Assembly: GCA_029982615.1 (NCBI GenBank)
Contig: JARRBK010000013.1
Location: forward strand, 1 to 40,072
DNA: 40,072 bases
Direction of reading: 5' to 3'
Source: Tepidanaerobacteraceae bacterium
Lineage (GTDB): Bacteria; Bacillota; Thermosediminibacteria; Thermosediminibacterales; Tepidanaerobacteraceae
Position 1 is the stretch's first letter, and every line of letters begins with the position of its first letter. The translations under genes were made by a program, and so were the position numbers. Shown piece after piece: positions 8,784-17,273 of this stretch. The notes below the pieces were generated by a model. It made no database searches. It saw only the letters and a program-made list of their open reading frames with translations, and was not told the origin of the DNA.

Positions 8784-8834
8784 GTCAAAGAACCATCCCT
8801 GGCTCACTAATTCATTGGAAAAGGAAGTGATTTC

Positions 8835-10043
8835 ATGGCCGAAAAAGTATGTGTAAAAGACGGAAAACTTATAATTCCTGACAATCCAATTATTCCCTTT
8901 ATCGAAGGTGATGGTACCGGGCCTGACATCTGGAGGGCCACCAGGAGAGTGGTGGATGCGGCGGTAAAAAAGGCTTACGGGGACCGGCGCAGTATCGAAT
9001 GGAAGGAGATACTGGCAGGGGAGAAGGCATTTCATCACACGGGCGAATGGCTGCCAAAAGAAACGGTTGATGCTATTCGCGAATATATCATAGCCATAAA
9101 AGGCCCTCTCACCACTCCGGTGGGTGGGGGGTTCAGGAGCATAAACGTCACTCTTCGCCAGGAACTGGACCTTTATGCCTGCGTGAGGCCGGTCAAATGG
9201 ATACCCGGAGTGCCGAGCCCGGTGGTCCATCCGGAACTTGTGGATGTGGTGGTGTTCAGGGAAAACACCGAGGATATATATGTCGGCATAGAATGGCTTG
9301 CCGGAAGCCAAGAAGCGGAAAAAGCCAGGGGATTTTTAAACGACAGTATGGGGTGTGACATCCCGGAAGATGCCGGGATTGGCATAAAATATATATCGAA
9401 AGCCGCATCGGAGCGCATAATGAGAAAGGCTTTAAAATACGCCATCGAGAATGGGCGAAAGTCGGTCACCATAGTCCATAAAGGGAATATAATGAAGTAC
9501 ACCGAGGGAAGTTTTAAAAACTGGTGCTATGCCGTGGCAACAGAGGAATTTAAAGAAAAAATTGTAAATGAAGAAGAACTTCAGACGTATGGCGGCAGTG
9601 CGCCTGAAGGCAAAATAGTTGTAAAAGACCGCATTGCCGACAACATGTTCCAGCAGCTTCTCCTAAGACCTTCGGAATATGATGTCATCGTGACTCCCAA
9701 CTTAAACGGCGACTATCTGTCCGATGCGGCGGCTGCTCAGGTAGGGGGCCTTGGCATGGCTCCCGGAGCTAATATCGGGGATTTTGTCGCGCTTTTTGAG
9801 GCGACTCACGGCTCGGCTCCCAAATATGCAGGCCAGGACAGAGCAAATCCTGGATCACTTATTCTTTCTGCAGTTATGATGCTGGAATATATGGGGTGGA
9901 AAGAAGCAGCATCTCTCATTACTGAAGGTCTCGCGAAGGCCGTTTCCAAAAAAACCGTGACCCATGACTTAGCCAGGCAGATGGAGGGGGCAAAAGAGGT
10001 TAAGACGTCGGAATTTGCGGAAGTTATTATAACATGTATGTAA
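8835..10043 (+). CDS. icd: Isocitrate dehydrogenase, E. coli Icd-like
   Basis: Oxidative decarboxylation of isocitrate to 2-oxoglutarate, probably NADP-dependent. The 402-residue protein has the isocitrate-binding segment [46 protein letters not shown], the metal/substrate segment [17 protein letters not shown], and [15 protein letters not shown] near the nucleotide site, all close to E. coli Icd. AAGGAAGTG precedes the ATG. With aconitase it forms the citrate-to-2-oxoglutarate arm; no citrate synthase is nearby, so the pair likely serves glutamate synthesis. Cofactor specificity is by similarity. Confidence 0.95.
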   Translation: MAEKVCVKDGKLIIPDNPIIPFIEGDGTGPDIWRATRRVVDAAVKKAYGDRRSIEWKEILAGEKAFHHTGEWLPKETVDAIREYIIAIKGPLTTPVGGGFRSINVTLRQELDLYACVRPVKWIPGVPSPVVHPELVDVVVFRENTEDIYVGIEWLAGSQEAEKARGFLNDSMGCDIPEDAGIGIKYISKAASERIMRKALKYAIENGRKSVTIVHKGNIMKYTEGSFKNWCYAVATEEFKEKIVNEEELQTYGGSAPEGKIVVKDRIADNMFQQLLLRPSEYDVIVTPNLNGDYLSDAAAAQVGGLGMAPGANIGDFVALFEATHGSAPKYAGQDRANPGSLILSAVMMLEYMGWKEAASLITEGLAKAVSKKTVTHDLARQMEGAKEVKTSEFAEVIITCM

Positions 10044-10137
10044 CCCTGATGCAGAAATTAAGGCTGCTGATGGGCTGCCTCCGGGCAAAAAAAGTAACTT
10101 CTAAAACTAGGACGCATGCAGCATATTATGAAAGGGA

Positions 10138-10172
10138 AAGGGCTGATAGAATTCGGCCCTTATTTGTGTTAT
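10138..10172 (+). terminator. Weak terminator after icd
   Basis: AAGGGCTG (10138-10145) pairs with CGGCCCTT (10154-10161) with one G-U, loop of 8, followed by an interrupted T-rich stretch. It closes the aconitase-icd unit and precedes the AbrB-type gene. Confidence 0.5.
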
Positions 10173-10213
10173 TATTTTATTGTGCCGAATTGTACAGAAA
10201 AGGAGTTGTTTTC

Positions 10214-10732
10214 ATGGACAAGGTAGTTTTCACAATAACTTTGGCTCTTATAGGGGGCTTTATCGGAAACGAGCTGAAAATTCCAGCGGGAGCTCTGCTG
10301 GGTGCCATGGTATTTGTAGGCGCTGCAAATATTCTGGGAGTAAAACCCGAAATGCCGGAATCCTTTAACACCATTGCCCAGATAGTGCTGGGGGGATTTT
10401 TGGGTCTTTCCATAACCAAAGAAGTGGTAGCGGATTTAAAGGATTATATAATCCCGTCTTTGATGGTGGTGGTTATCCTGGCCATCTTCGGCATTTTTAC
10501 AGGTATGCTCGTCAGCAAAATTACCGGCATGGAGCTTTATACATCGCTTTTTGGCAGCGTGCCCGGAGGTATGCAGGAGATGATAGTGCTTTCGGAATCT
10601 TACGATGTGAATCACCCGGCAGTGGTGGTGATACAGACAGTTCGCCGGGTGCTGATTGTTGTCATATACCCGCTTTTGGTTTTTATTCTCTCAAAATATA
10701 CGGGGTATCCGCTCAATACAATAAGTAAATAG
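10214..10732 (+). CDS. AbrB-type (AmoA-like) membrane protein, half-size
   Basis: Membrane protein of the AbrB duplication family (not the AbrB DNA-binding regulator). About five helices are visible, starting at residues 3-35, with the signature GSVPGGMQEMIVLSESYDV near 115-133 and a final helix 145-165. Full members carry two such units in about 350 aa; this one has a single unit of 172 aa. ATG 10214 chosen because AAAAGGAG lies 8 nt upstream; an in-frame ATG at 10034 would give a non-membrane extension through the icd terminator. Transport role is unproven for the family. Confidence 0.8.
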   Translation: MDKVVFTITLALIGGFIGNELKIPAGALLGAMVFVGAANILGVKPEMPESFNTIAQIVLGGFLGLSITKEVVADLKDYIIPSLMVVVILAIFGIFTGMLVSKITGMELYTSLFGSVPGGMQEMIVLSESYDVNHPAVVVIQTVRRVLIVVIYPLLVFILSKYTGYPLNTISK

Positions 10733-10745
10733 CAGGATGCAGCGG

Positions 10746-10940
10746 CTATTCTCCCGGATATATCATGAGGTTTGGCCTTATGGCGACTGACTTTTCTCGT
10801 GGCATATTTTCAATTTCGTCCCGGGCGGTGCCGGTTTTCGGTATAATCTCTTCTGAAGTTTCGATGTCGTATCCTAAATCCTGGGGCTTTATGGAAAAAT
10901 GACTTGCCTCAATCCCGGTAATAGTAATTGGTTTTATCAT
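10746..10940 (-). CDS. Small hypothetical protein, 64 aa
   Basis: Not recognised. Reads MIKPITITGIEASHFSIKPQD, then a charged, proline-containing stretch ending NLMIYPGE; no signal peptide, membrane helix or cysteine. A canonical GAGGAGG lies 9 nt before the ATG on the minus strand, which is the main reason to accept it. It converges on the AbrB-type gene with only 13 nt between stops. Function unknown. Confidence 0.55.
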   Translation of the reverse strand: MIKPITITGIEASHFSIKPQDLGYDIETSEEIIPKTGTARDEIENMPREKSVAIRPNLMIYPGE

Positions 10941-11242
10941 GATTTTATGCCTCCTCGAAGGATTTATAGCTCTTTTTATAGCATTTCATAACCTAAGGAT
11001 AAATATGCACGGATTGCTGAGGTGTGAAGGATTTTTGTTTCGAAGACAGGCATAAAACATGAGCTGGAGACAATAATTATTTAGATTGTGTTAAAATCAG
11101 TCCTGTTATACCATAAATGTTCGGATACAAGCGAATTATAATCATATATAAAAATATATTGTTCGGATATTGTGTTGACTTTACAATGACACTTTGATAT
11201 TATTAATATTGCTGCAAAATTAAGCAGAGAAAGAGGGATCTT
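10941..11242. other. Intergenic region before the FAD dehydrogenase
   Basis: About 300 bases between divergent genes. It contains the plus-strand promoter at 11175-11203; nothing else definable was seen. Confidence 0.5.
11175..11203 (+). promoter_or_regulatory. Promoter of the FAD dehydrogenase gene
   Basis: TTGACT (11175-11180) and TATTAT (11198-11203) with a 17-base spacer, a good sigma-A promoter 40 nt before the gene start. Confidence 0.7.
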
Positions 11243-12679
11243 ATGCCCGAAAAATATGACGTTATTATTGTAGGCGCTGGGCCTGCAGGAATTTTTGCTG
11301 CCCTGGAGCTTGTCAATAAAGCCCCTGAAATATCGGTGCTGATTCTTGAAAAGGGGAAGGATATAGAGGAAAGAGTTTGTCCTTCGAAAGAGAAAAATGT
11401 GCCGTGCCGCCACTGCGAGCCGTGTTCCATAGTGAACGGATGGGGAGGGGCAGGAGCCTTCAGCGACGGTAAACTCACCCTTACCACCGAATTCGGCGGA
11501 TGGCTTGATGAATACCTACCCAAAAGCGAAGTGGCGGAACTTATAACATATATTGATAAAATTTTTTTGAGTTTTGGCGCCACAGATGTGGTGCATGGCG
11601 CTGACAGCCCGGAAGTTAGAGAAATACAGCAAAAAGCCGCTACAGCTGATTTGAGGCTGATTCCCGCCAGGGTGAAGCACCTAGGTACTGAAAAGTGCTG
11701 GGATATACTCTGCAAGATGAGAAATTACCTTGATTCAAAGGTGGAAATAAAAACTTCCACTGGAGCCAAAACCATCCTGGTGGAAGACGGAAAGGCCGCA
11801 GGTATTGTAGCAGAAAACGGGCAGGTGTTCCGCGCAAAATATATTGTTTCGGTTCCCGGCCGGGAAGGCTCTGAATGGTTTGCAAAAGAAGCGGCTCGCC
11901 TTAAACTTGACATGAGCATAAATCCTGTGGACATTGGCGTGCGAGTAGAAGTTCCCGCTGTAATAATGGAACACATAACGGATGCGGTATATGAGTCGAA
12001 ACTCATATATTATTCCAAATCTTTCGATGATCGCGTGAGGACCTTTTGCATGAATCCTTACGGCGAGGTGGTCATTGAAAACAACAGCGGCCTCATAACC
12101 GTCAATGGTCACAGTTATTCGGATAGGAGGACACCCAATACCAATTTCGCCCTTTTGGTGAGCAAGACCTTTACCGAACCTTTCCGGGAACCCATTTCGT
12201 ACGGCAAATACATTGCCGCTTTAGCGAACATGTTGGGCGGAGGCGTGCTGGTGCAGCGACTGGGAGACCTTTTGTCCGGCAGGAGGTCTACACCGGAGAG
12301 GATCAAAAGGGGCCTTGTGGAACCAACATTAAAGGAAGCTACGCCTGGGGACCTTAGCCTGGTGTTTCCATACCGGCATCTCGTGAGCATCTTGGAAATG
12401 CTGCAGGCCATGGACAAACTGGCCCCTGGCGTGTATTCAAATCACACTCTGCTTTACGGGGCGGAAGTCAAATTTTATTCTTCCAGGCCTGCATTGAGTT
12501 CATCCCTGGAAACCCAGATTAAAAATCTTTTTGCCGCGGGCGATGGTGCGGGCGTTACCAGGGGGCTGGCTCAGGCGTCCGCGTCTGGAGTCGTAGTGGC
12601 CAGGGAGATACTGAATAGAATAAAAAACAATTTGGCAAACGAGGTTTTTCGAAGTGCTGACCATGAGAAAAATATATAA
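11243..12679 (+). CDS. FAD-dependent dehydrogenase (COG2509-like)
   Basis: 478-residue flavoprotein. The N-terminus has the FAD dinucleotide motif YDVIIVGAGPAGIFAALEL (5-23); a Cys-rich CRHCEPC (about 54-60) precedes the family segment NGWGGAGAFSDGKL; the C-terminus has LFAAGDGAGVTRGLAQA, the second FAD-contact motif. These features match uncharacterised FAD dehydrogenases of COG2509 found in anaerobes and plastids. Substrate is unknown; the CxxCxxC could bind metal or a cluster, which is a guess. Soluble, no signal peptide. AGAAAGAGGG precedes the ATG. Monocistronic by its own promoter; purA follows after 110 nt. Confidence 0.88.
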   Translation: MPEKYDVIIVGAGPAGIFAALELVNKAPEISVLILEKGKDIEERVCPSKEKNVPCRHCEPCSIVNGWGGAGAFSDGKLTLTTEFGGWLDEYLPKSEVAELITYIDKIFLSFGATDVVHGADSPEVREIQQKAATADLRLIPARVKHLGTEKCWDILCKMRNYLDSKVEIKTSTGAKTILVEDGKAAGIVAENGQVFRAKYIVSVPGREGSEWFAKEAARLKLDMSINPVDIGVRVEVPAVIMEHITDAVYESKLIYYSKSFDDRVRTFCMNPYGEVVIENNSGLITVNGHSYSDRRTPNTNFALLVSKTFTEPFREPISYGKYIAALANMLGGGVLVQRLGDLLSGRRSTPERIKRGLVEPTLKEATPGDLSLVFPYRHLVSILEMLQAMDKLAPGVYSNHTLLYGAEVKFYSSRPALSSSLETQIKNLFAAGDGAGVTRGLAQASASGVVVAREILNRIKNNLANEVFRSADHEKNI

Positions 12680-12753
12680 AGCACAGAATGCAGTAAAATT
12701 AAGAATCTATGGGAAAATGGTAAGGGCGGGCCGTGTGAAATGAAAATACATAG

Positions 12754-14073
<1,320 letters not shown>

Positions 14074-14087
14074 AGGGGGTATATATC

Positions 14088-14345
14088 ATGATGTCGTGTC
14101 AGGTATCTCTCTACCCTTTGGGGACAAAGGATTATGAAAAAATAGTGCTTGAAGCCGTCAAAAACTTGCCTCAAGAAGGCGTAGAAGTGGATTTGACCCC
14201 CATGAGCACCCTGCTGCGCGGAGAAGACGATAAAGTCTGGGAAGCTGTGAAAGCCATTTATAAAACCGGCAAACACTTCGGGGATATGGCCATGGTAATC
14301 ACCGTAGCTCACAGGGGCGGCATGAAATGTAAAAATGAGGCATAA
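14088..14345 (+). CDS. YkoF-like thiamine/HMP-binding domain protein
   Basis: 85-residue soluble protein resembling one ferredoxin-like unit of YkoF, which binds thiamine or hydroxymethylpyrimidine. Signature stretches are CQVSLYPLGTKDY at the N-terminus, VDLTPMSTLLRG (about 39-50) and FGDMAMVITVAHRGG (about 64-78). Bacillus YkoF has two such units; this has one, like stand-alone archaeal relatives. AAAGGGGGT precedes the first of two adjacent ATG codons (14088, 14091). It trails purA closely. Ligand not established. Confidence 0.75.
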   Translation: MMSCQVSLYPLGTKDYEKIVLEAVKNLPQEGVEVDLTPMSTLLRGEDDKVWEAVKAIYKTGKHFGDMAMVITVAHRGGMKCKNEA

Positions 14346-14354
14346 AAATAATGG

Positions 14355-14383
14355 TTGACAGTTTGCCTGTTTTATAGTAGTAT
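14355..14383 (+). promoter_or_regulatory. Promoter of tRNA-Lys/tRNA-Glu unit
   Basis: Perfect -35 TTGACA (14355-14360), 17-base spacer, -10 TAGTAT (14378-14383), ending 18 nt before the first tRNA. Confidence 0.8.
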
Positions 14384-14401
14384 TATATTTGCATTTTGTG
14401 T

Positions 14402-14477
14402 GAGCCATTAGCTCAGTTGGCAGAGCACCTGACTTTTAATCAGGGTGTCCCGCGTTCGAGTCGCGGATGGCTCACCA
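14402..14477 (+). tRNA. tRNA-Lys (anticodon TTT)
   Basis: Cloverleaf with acceptor GAGCCAT/ATGGCTC, D arm TAGCTCAGTTGGCAGAGCA, anticodon loop CTTTTAA (anticodon TTT), T arm CGCGTTCGAGTCGCG and an encoded CCA at 14475-14477. Confidence 0.97.
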
Positions 14478-14482
14478 TTTGT

Positions 14483-14557
14483 GGCCCCGTGGTCAAGTGG
14501 TTAAGACATCGCCCTTTCACGGCGGTAACGTGGGTTCGAATCCCGCCGGGGTCACCA
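14483..14557 (+). tRNA. tRNA-Glu (anticodon TTC)
   Basis: Acceptor GGCCCCG/CGGGGTC, anticodon loop CTTTCAC (anticodon TTC), T loop GGGTTCGAATCCC, encoded CCA at 14555-14557. Five bases after tRNA-Lys, so cotranscribed. Confidence 0.96.
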
Positions 14558-14586
14558 AAATTAATGAAAACAAAATTTTCGGCTTC

Positions 14587-14620
14587 GGCATAGATATATA
14601 ACTATGCCTATATTATTTTA
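14587..14620 (+). terminator. Terminator of tRNA-Lys/Glu unit
   Basis: GGCATAG (14587-14593) pairs with CTATGCC (14602-14608), 7-bp stem with 8-nt loop, followed by a TATTATTTTA stretch. Confidence 0.6.
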
Positions 14621-14627
14621 AGATTTC

Positions 14628-14648
14628 AAAAAAATCCGCCTTCGGCGG
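14628..14648 (-). terminator. Minus-strand terminator with no gene in front
   Basis: CCGCC (14636-14640) and GGCGG (14644-14648) with a 3-nt loop, preceded on the plus strand by seven A, i.e. a hairpin plus T run reading leftward. The segment to its right (about 14650-14715) is GC-richer than its surroundings but encodes no recognisable product, so it may be a remnant. Confidence 0.5.
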
Positions 14649-14726
14649 TTAAGTAGAAGCAGCAGATATGAAATCTGAGGTCACGCGAAAGCCGCATGCC
14701 GAAGTGGAGGGTGTTTGTTTTGAACC

Positions 14727-14754
14727 TTGACTAATTCATTTATTTTGCTATAAT
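14727..14754 (+). promoter_or_regulatory. Promoter of tRNA-Gly
   Basis: TTGACT (14727-14732), 16-base spacer, TATAAT (14749-14754), 20 nt before the tRNA. Confidence 0.8.
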
Positions 14755-14774
14755 TAAAATAGTTAAACTAATTT

Positions 14775-14849
14775 GCGGAAGTAGCTCAGTGGTAGAGCAT
14801 CGGCTTCCCAAGCCGAGGGTCGCGGGTTCGAATCCCGTTTTCCGCTCCA
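14775..14849 (+). tRNA. tRNA-Gly (anticodon CCC)
   Basis: Acceptor GCGGAAG/TTTCCGC (one G-U), D arm TAGCTCAGTGGTAGAGCA, anticodon loop TTCCCAA (anticodon CCC), T loop GGGTTCGAATCCC, encoded CCA at 14847-14849. Its 3' half is the target of a duplication found at 17274-17305, marking it as an integration site. Confidence 0.97.
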
Positions 14850-14850
14850 G
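14819..14850 (+). repeat. Direct repeat, tRNA-side attachment site (att-like)
   Basis: The last 31 bases of tRNA-Gly plus one base are repeated exactly (32/32) at 17274-17305. The following ~50 bases, including the terminator, also align without gaps but with scattered substitutions. Retention of an intact tRNA at one end and a 3' fragment at the other is the usual outcome of tyrosine-recombinase integration into a tRNA gene. Confidence 0.8.
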
Positions 14851-14859
14851 AAAAATCAA

Positions 14860-14898
14860 GGGTTCCGAGATTTTAGCTAAAAATCGGAGCCCTTTTTT
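14860..14898 (+). terminator. Terminator of tRNA-Gly
   Basis: GGGTTCCGA...TCGGAGCCC long stem (14860-14892) followed by six T. A divergent copy follows the second att repeat at 17315-17353. Confidence 0.8.
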
Positions 14899-15026
14899 GG
14901 TGCCCGTACGTAAAACTTCATCTATTTTTCCATTGCTTCACGTTCCTTTACTTCCTGCGTTACATGCGAATATATATCAGCCGCTGTAGATAGTTTTGCA
15001 TTGCAGAGCATTTCCTGCACGACTTT
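14899..15026 (-). pseudogene. Tyrosine recombinase (integrase) C-terminal remnant
   Basis: Minus-strand translation gives KVVQEMLCNAKLSTA followed by ADIYSHVTQEVKERE, the C-terminal catalytic region of phage-type integrases, where the usual text is VVQEMLGHS..STT.DIYSHV. The nucleophilic Tyr is kept (codon near 14972), but the box-C His region reads CNA rather than GHA/GHS, a loss of a key residue. The tail DEVLRTGT, typical of these enzymes, follows in another frame (14899-14922), showing a one-base deletion at about 14925. Upstream integrase sequence, including the Arg-rich catalytic part, is gone; the fragment runs straight into a coiled-coil gene. Confidence 0.75.
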
Positions 15027-15198
15027 GTAGATTTTTTGTCTTTCTCCGTGTTCATGTTCAATTTTGTCTATTCGTTGTTCTATCTGGTTAAATCTTTTCC
15101 ACATCTGATTTCATTTCATCCATGTCAATAGTGAGCTTACTTACTTGAGCAACAACAAGTTCCAGCAACTTTCTGTCAGATGCATTATTTTTGCTCAT
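15027..15198 (-). pseudogene. Frameshifted small coiled-coil protein fused to integrase tail
   Basis: A minus-strand start with GGGAGG 9 nt upstream encodes MSKNNASDRKLLELVVAQV and a heptad-like segment to DVEKI, then stops at 15088. The adjoining frame, overlapping at 15104, continues WKRFNQIEQRIDKIEHEHGE, which looks like the rest of the same short coiled-coil protein common in Clostridia, before changing into integrase sequence at about 15026. So it is a frameshifted gene whose end was replaced by a deletion junction. Function of the family unknown. Confidence 0.55.
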
Positions 15199-15283
15199 AG
15201 ATTTCATCCTCCCGTATTGAGAGTGCAGAGATACACGGACTGTGATATAATATTCTTGAAATAATTTTATGGAGGTTTTAAAT

Positions 15284-15535
15284 ATGAGCATACCACAGGA
15301 AAAGATTTTTGAGCTGCTGAAAAAATTGCCTGATGAAGATAAAAAAGAAGTGCTGAATTTCATGGAGTATTTGTATGAAAAGAGAAAAAAAGCCTTGAAA
15401 GAATTTCTTGAAAGTGTCCCGGAAGAAGATGAGGAATTATCACCGGATGAAATTGAAGCTTTAAGGCATGCTGAAAACGATACATCGGAGCCAATGGAGA
15501 AAGTCGCAAGGGAGTTAGATTTTAAATGGAAGTAG
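15284..15535 (+). CDS. Antitoxin-like protein paired with a RelE/ParE toxin
   Basis: 83-residue acidic protein starting MSIPQEKIFELLKKLPDEDK. The N-terminal helical segment resembles DUF2281-type antitoxin N-termini (compare the gene at 38626) and the C-terminus ends in an acidic, flexible toxin-neutralising-like tail (EEDEELSPDEIEALRHAEN). ATG 15284 chosen for GGAGG at 15271-15275 with 8-nt spacing. An extended -10 (TGATATAAT, 15243-15251) precedes it. It overlaps the damaged toxin gene by 10 nt, the usual toxin-antitoxin coupling. Confidence 0.7.
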   Translation: MSIPQEKIFELLKKLPDEDKKEVLNFMEYLYEKRKKALKEFLESVPEEDEELSPDEIEALRHAENDTSEPMEKVARELDFKWK

Positions 15536-15777
15536 AAATTAAGAAGGAGGCAAAGAAGGATCTAAAAGCTCTTGATGGAATAATAAGACAATAAATTGCT
15601 GATGATATATTAAAATTAATACATTTTCCTGAAACAGCGAGAGTTAAGAGACTAAAAGGCAAACCGATAAAATACAGGCTTCGTTCTGGTGACTGGCGCA
15701 TAGTTTTCAGCGTTGGCTGGGAAAAGAATAAGTTATACGTGGAATCAATTAAACATAGAGGAGAGGTTTATAAATAG
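15526..15777 (+). pseudogene. RelE/ParE-superfamily toxin with nonsense mutation
   Basis: Reading from ATG 15526 gives MEVEIKKEAKKDLKALDGII, RQ, then an in-frame TAA (15592-15594), then without frame change IADDILKLIHFPETARVKRLKG, KYRLRSGDWRIVFSV and YVESIKHRGEVYK before a normal stop. The YRLR.GDWRI.F core and SIKHR.EVYK end are typical of RelE/ParE-type mRNA interferases. Only one nonsense codon (codon 23) separates it from an 83-residue intact toxin, so the inactivation appears recent or is bypassed. The antitoxin upstream is intact. Confidence 0.8.
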
Positions 15778-15815
15778 TTTGATGACGAAATCCATCCCTA
15801 AAAGGATGTGGTAAG

Positions 15816-15948
15816 ATGCCTGAAACAGCAAACAAGCTAAATGATATTGTGTTGTCGTTTATAAACGTCCTAAAATCGAAAGGCATAATACCTGAAAAAG
15901 TGTATTTATACGGTTCCCAGGCAAGAGGCACATCAAGGCCGGACAGTG
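15816..15948 (+). pseudogene. MNT-type nucleotidyltransferase, N-terminal fragment
   Basis: About 45 residues from ATG 15816 (MPETANKLNDIVLSFINVLK) reach LYGSQARGTSRPDSDI, the GSxxRG...SDxD active-site motif of minimal nucleotidyltransferases, then sequence similarity ends where the second catalytic Asp should follow. The open frame runs on out of register to 15989. The rest of the catalytic domain is deleted and replaced by an antitoxin-like tail. Non-functional as a transferase. Confidence 0.7.
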
Positions 15949-16122
15949 ATATTAATCATACTCAAAGAATTAAAAGAAATAATGGATGATGAAATTGACG
16001 AATTTGACTTACAGCTAGCAAAAGAAGCTGAAGAAGCTTTAAAAAATGAGGAATTTATATCCTTTGAGGAGGTTTTAAAGGAGGCCGGCATTAGTGAAAA
16101 AGACTTACAAGATAATATTTGA
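15949..16122 (+). pseudogene. RelB/RHH-type antitoxin, C-terminal fragment
   Basis: In another frame from the nucleotidyltransferase fragment, the sequence LKELKEIMDDEIDEFDLQLA, KEAEEALKNEEFISFEEVLKE and AGISEKDLQDNI can be read up to a TGA at 16122. Its acidic helical character and ISFEEVLKE-GIS ending resemble antitoxins of RelBE-type pairs. It has no own start codon with a ribosome site, so it looks like a 3' fragment joined to the upstream gene by a deletion near 15949-15958. Confidence 0.5.
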
Positions 16123-16174
16123 GAAAAAAGCTGCATAAATCGGGAACAATGGATCTTGAAAGGAGAAATAAACA

Positions 16175-17185
16175 ATGCGTAGCTGGATAATCCGGGGGTT
16201 CGTATTAGTTGGGCTTATTGCCGCACTGATTATATTTGTAAAGCTCGGGGCAATAAAAACCACAGGTCTTTCTTTACAAAATCCTGAAGTCAACCTTACC
16301 GTTCTTGCAACCGCTGATTTACACGGAGGAATTCCGGCCAAACTTGCCGAATATATACAGGAGGAGAGAATTAAGGACAGAAACCTGATTCTGGTAGATG
16401 CCGGGGATTTTTACGACGCGGACAATGGAGACATCAGCAGTATACCGATGCGCCAATGGTTCAACATATGTGGCCCTAACAGAAGCCATCAGCGAAGGAT
16501 GTCACCCATTGTACGCGCAATGGCTAAACAGGGATATGATGCTGTAGTGCTGGGAAATCATGAATTTGTATCGAATAATAAGGATTATTTGGACGAATTG
16601 GTTTTAGATTTTGCCGATTGCAATATACCGGTTCTATCAGCCAATTTATATACTACATTAAACAATTACAAAGTCAATTATGTCAATCCCTATATTATAA
16701 AAGAAGTAGAAACGGACCAGGGAGTTGTAAAGGTTGGTATCCTGGGCCTTACTATCAAGGAAGTTGGAGAATCTAACGGTGCGAAAGAATTAAAAGATTT
16801 GCCACAATACAAAGGGACTCTGGAATTGACGGATATGGTTCAGGAAGTCAACGACAAAAAGTGGACTGAATGCATGAGGTATAACGGAGCCGATATCGTC
16901 ATTGCTGTGGTTCACGCTGGCGAAGAATCAGCAAAATTTAAAAATCCCGGCAACAGGATTAAAGAATTGGCACAAAGTACCAACGGCATCGATGCTATTG
17001 TAGCAGCACATACCCATGTTAATATTCCGGAGCATAGGTACAAAAATAAATCCGGAGAAACCGTTATTGTTACGCAGCCCGGTAGATATGGGCAATATTG
17101 CTCCAAAATAAGTTTTACCTTATTAAAAAGAGATGGTAAATGGGATGTGATAAAAAAGAATAGCCTTACTCATAAAACCAGTTGA
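16175..17185 (+). CDS. Membrane-anchored 5'-nucleotidase-like metallophosphoesterase
   Basis: 336 residues: an N-terminal membrane/signal anchor (7-24), then a calcineurin-like phosphoesterase domain with the metal-ligand motifs TADLHG (D48, H50), DAGDF (D78), LGNHEF (N128, H129), VVHAGE and AAHTHVN. This is the UshA/5'-nucleotidase pattern, but the C-terminal substrate-binding domain of these roughly 550-residue enzymes is absent. The protein would act outside the membrane on nucleotides or other phosphoesters. AAAGGAG precedes the ATG. It is the only sizeable intact gene in the tRNA-Gly island and ends 90 nt before the second att repeat. Confidence 0.8.
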   Translation: MRSWIIRGFVLVGLIAALIIFVKLGAIKTTGLSLQNPEVNLTVLATADLHGGIPAKLAEYIQEERIKDRNLILVDAGDFYDADNGDISSIPMRQWFNICGPNRSHQRRMSPIVRAMAKQGYDAVVLGNHEFVSNNKDYLDELVLDFADCNIPVLSANLYTTLNNYKVNYVNPYIIKEVETDQGVVKVGILGLTIKEVGESNGAKELKDLPQYKGTLELTDMVQEVNDKKWTECMRYNGADIVIAVVHAGEESAKFKNPGNRIKELAQSTNGIDAIVAAHTHVNIPEHRYKNKSGETVIVTQPGRYGQYCSKISFTLLKRDGKWDVIKKNSLTHKTS

Positions 17186-17273
17186 ATTTATTCAAGGCAA
17201 AGCTAATGCCAGAAATATGTTGCGATACTAAATACTGCAACATGTAATTTAATGATTCCGGTGTAGAAACTAA

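Noticed and set aside
10728-10750. AATAGC/GCTATT hairpin between the AbrB-type gene and the small orphan
   Set aside because: Weak stem with an 11-nt loop and no T run; not convincing as a terminator.
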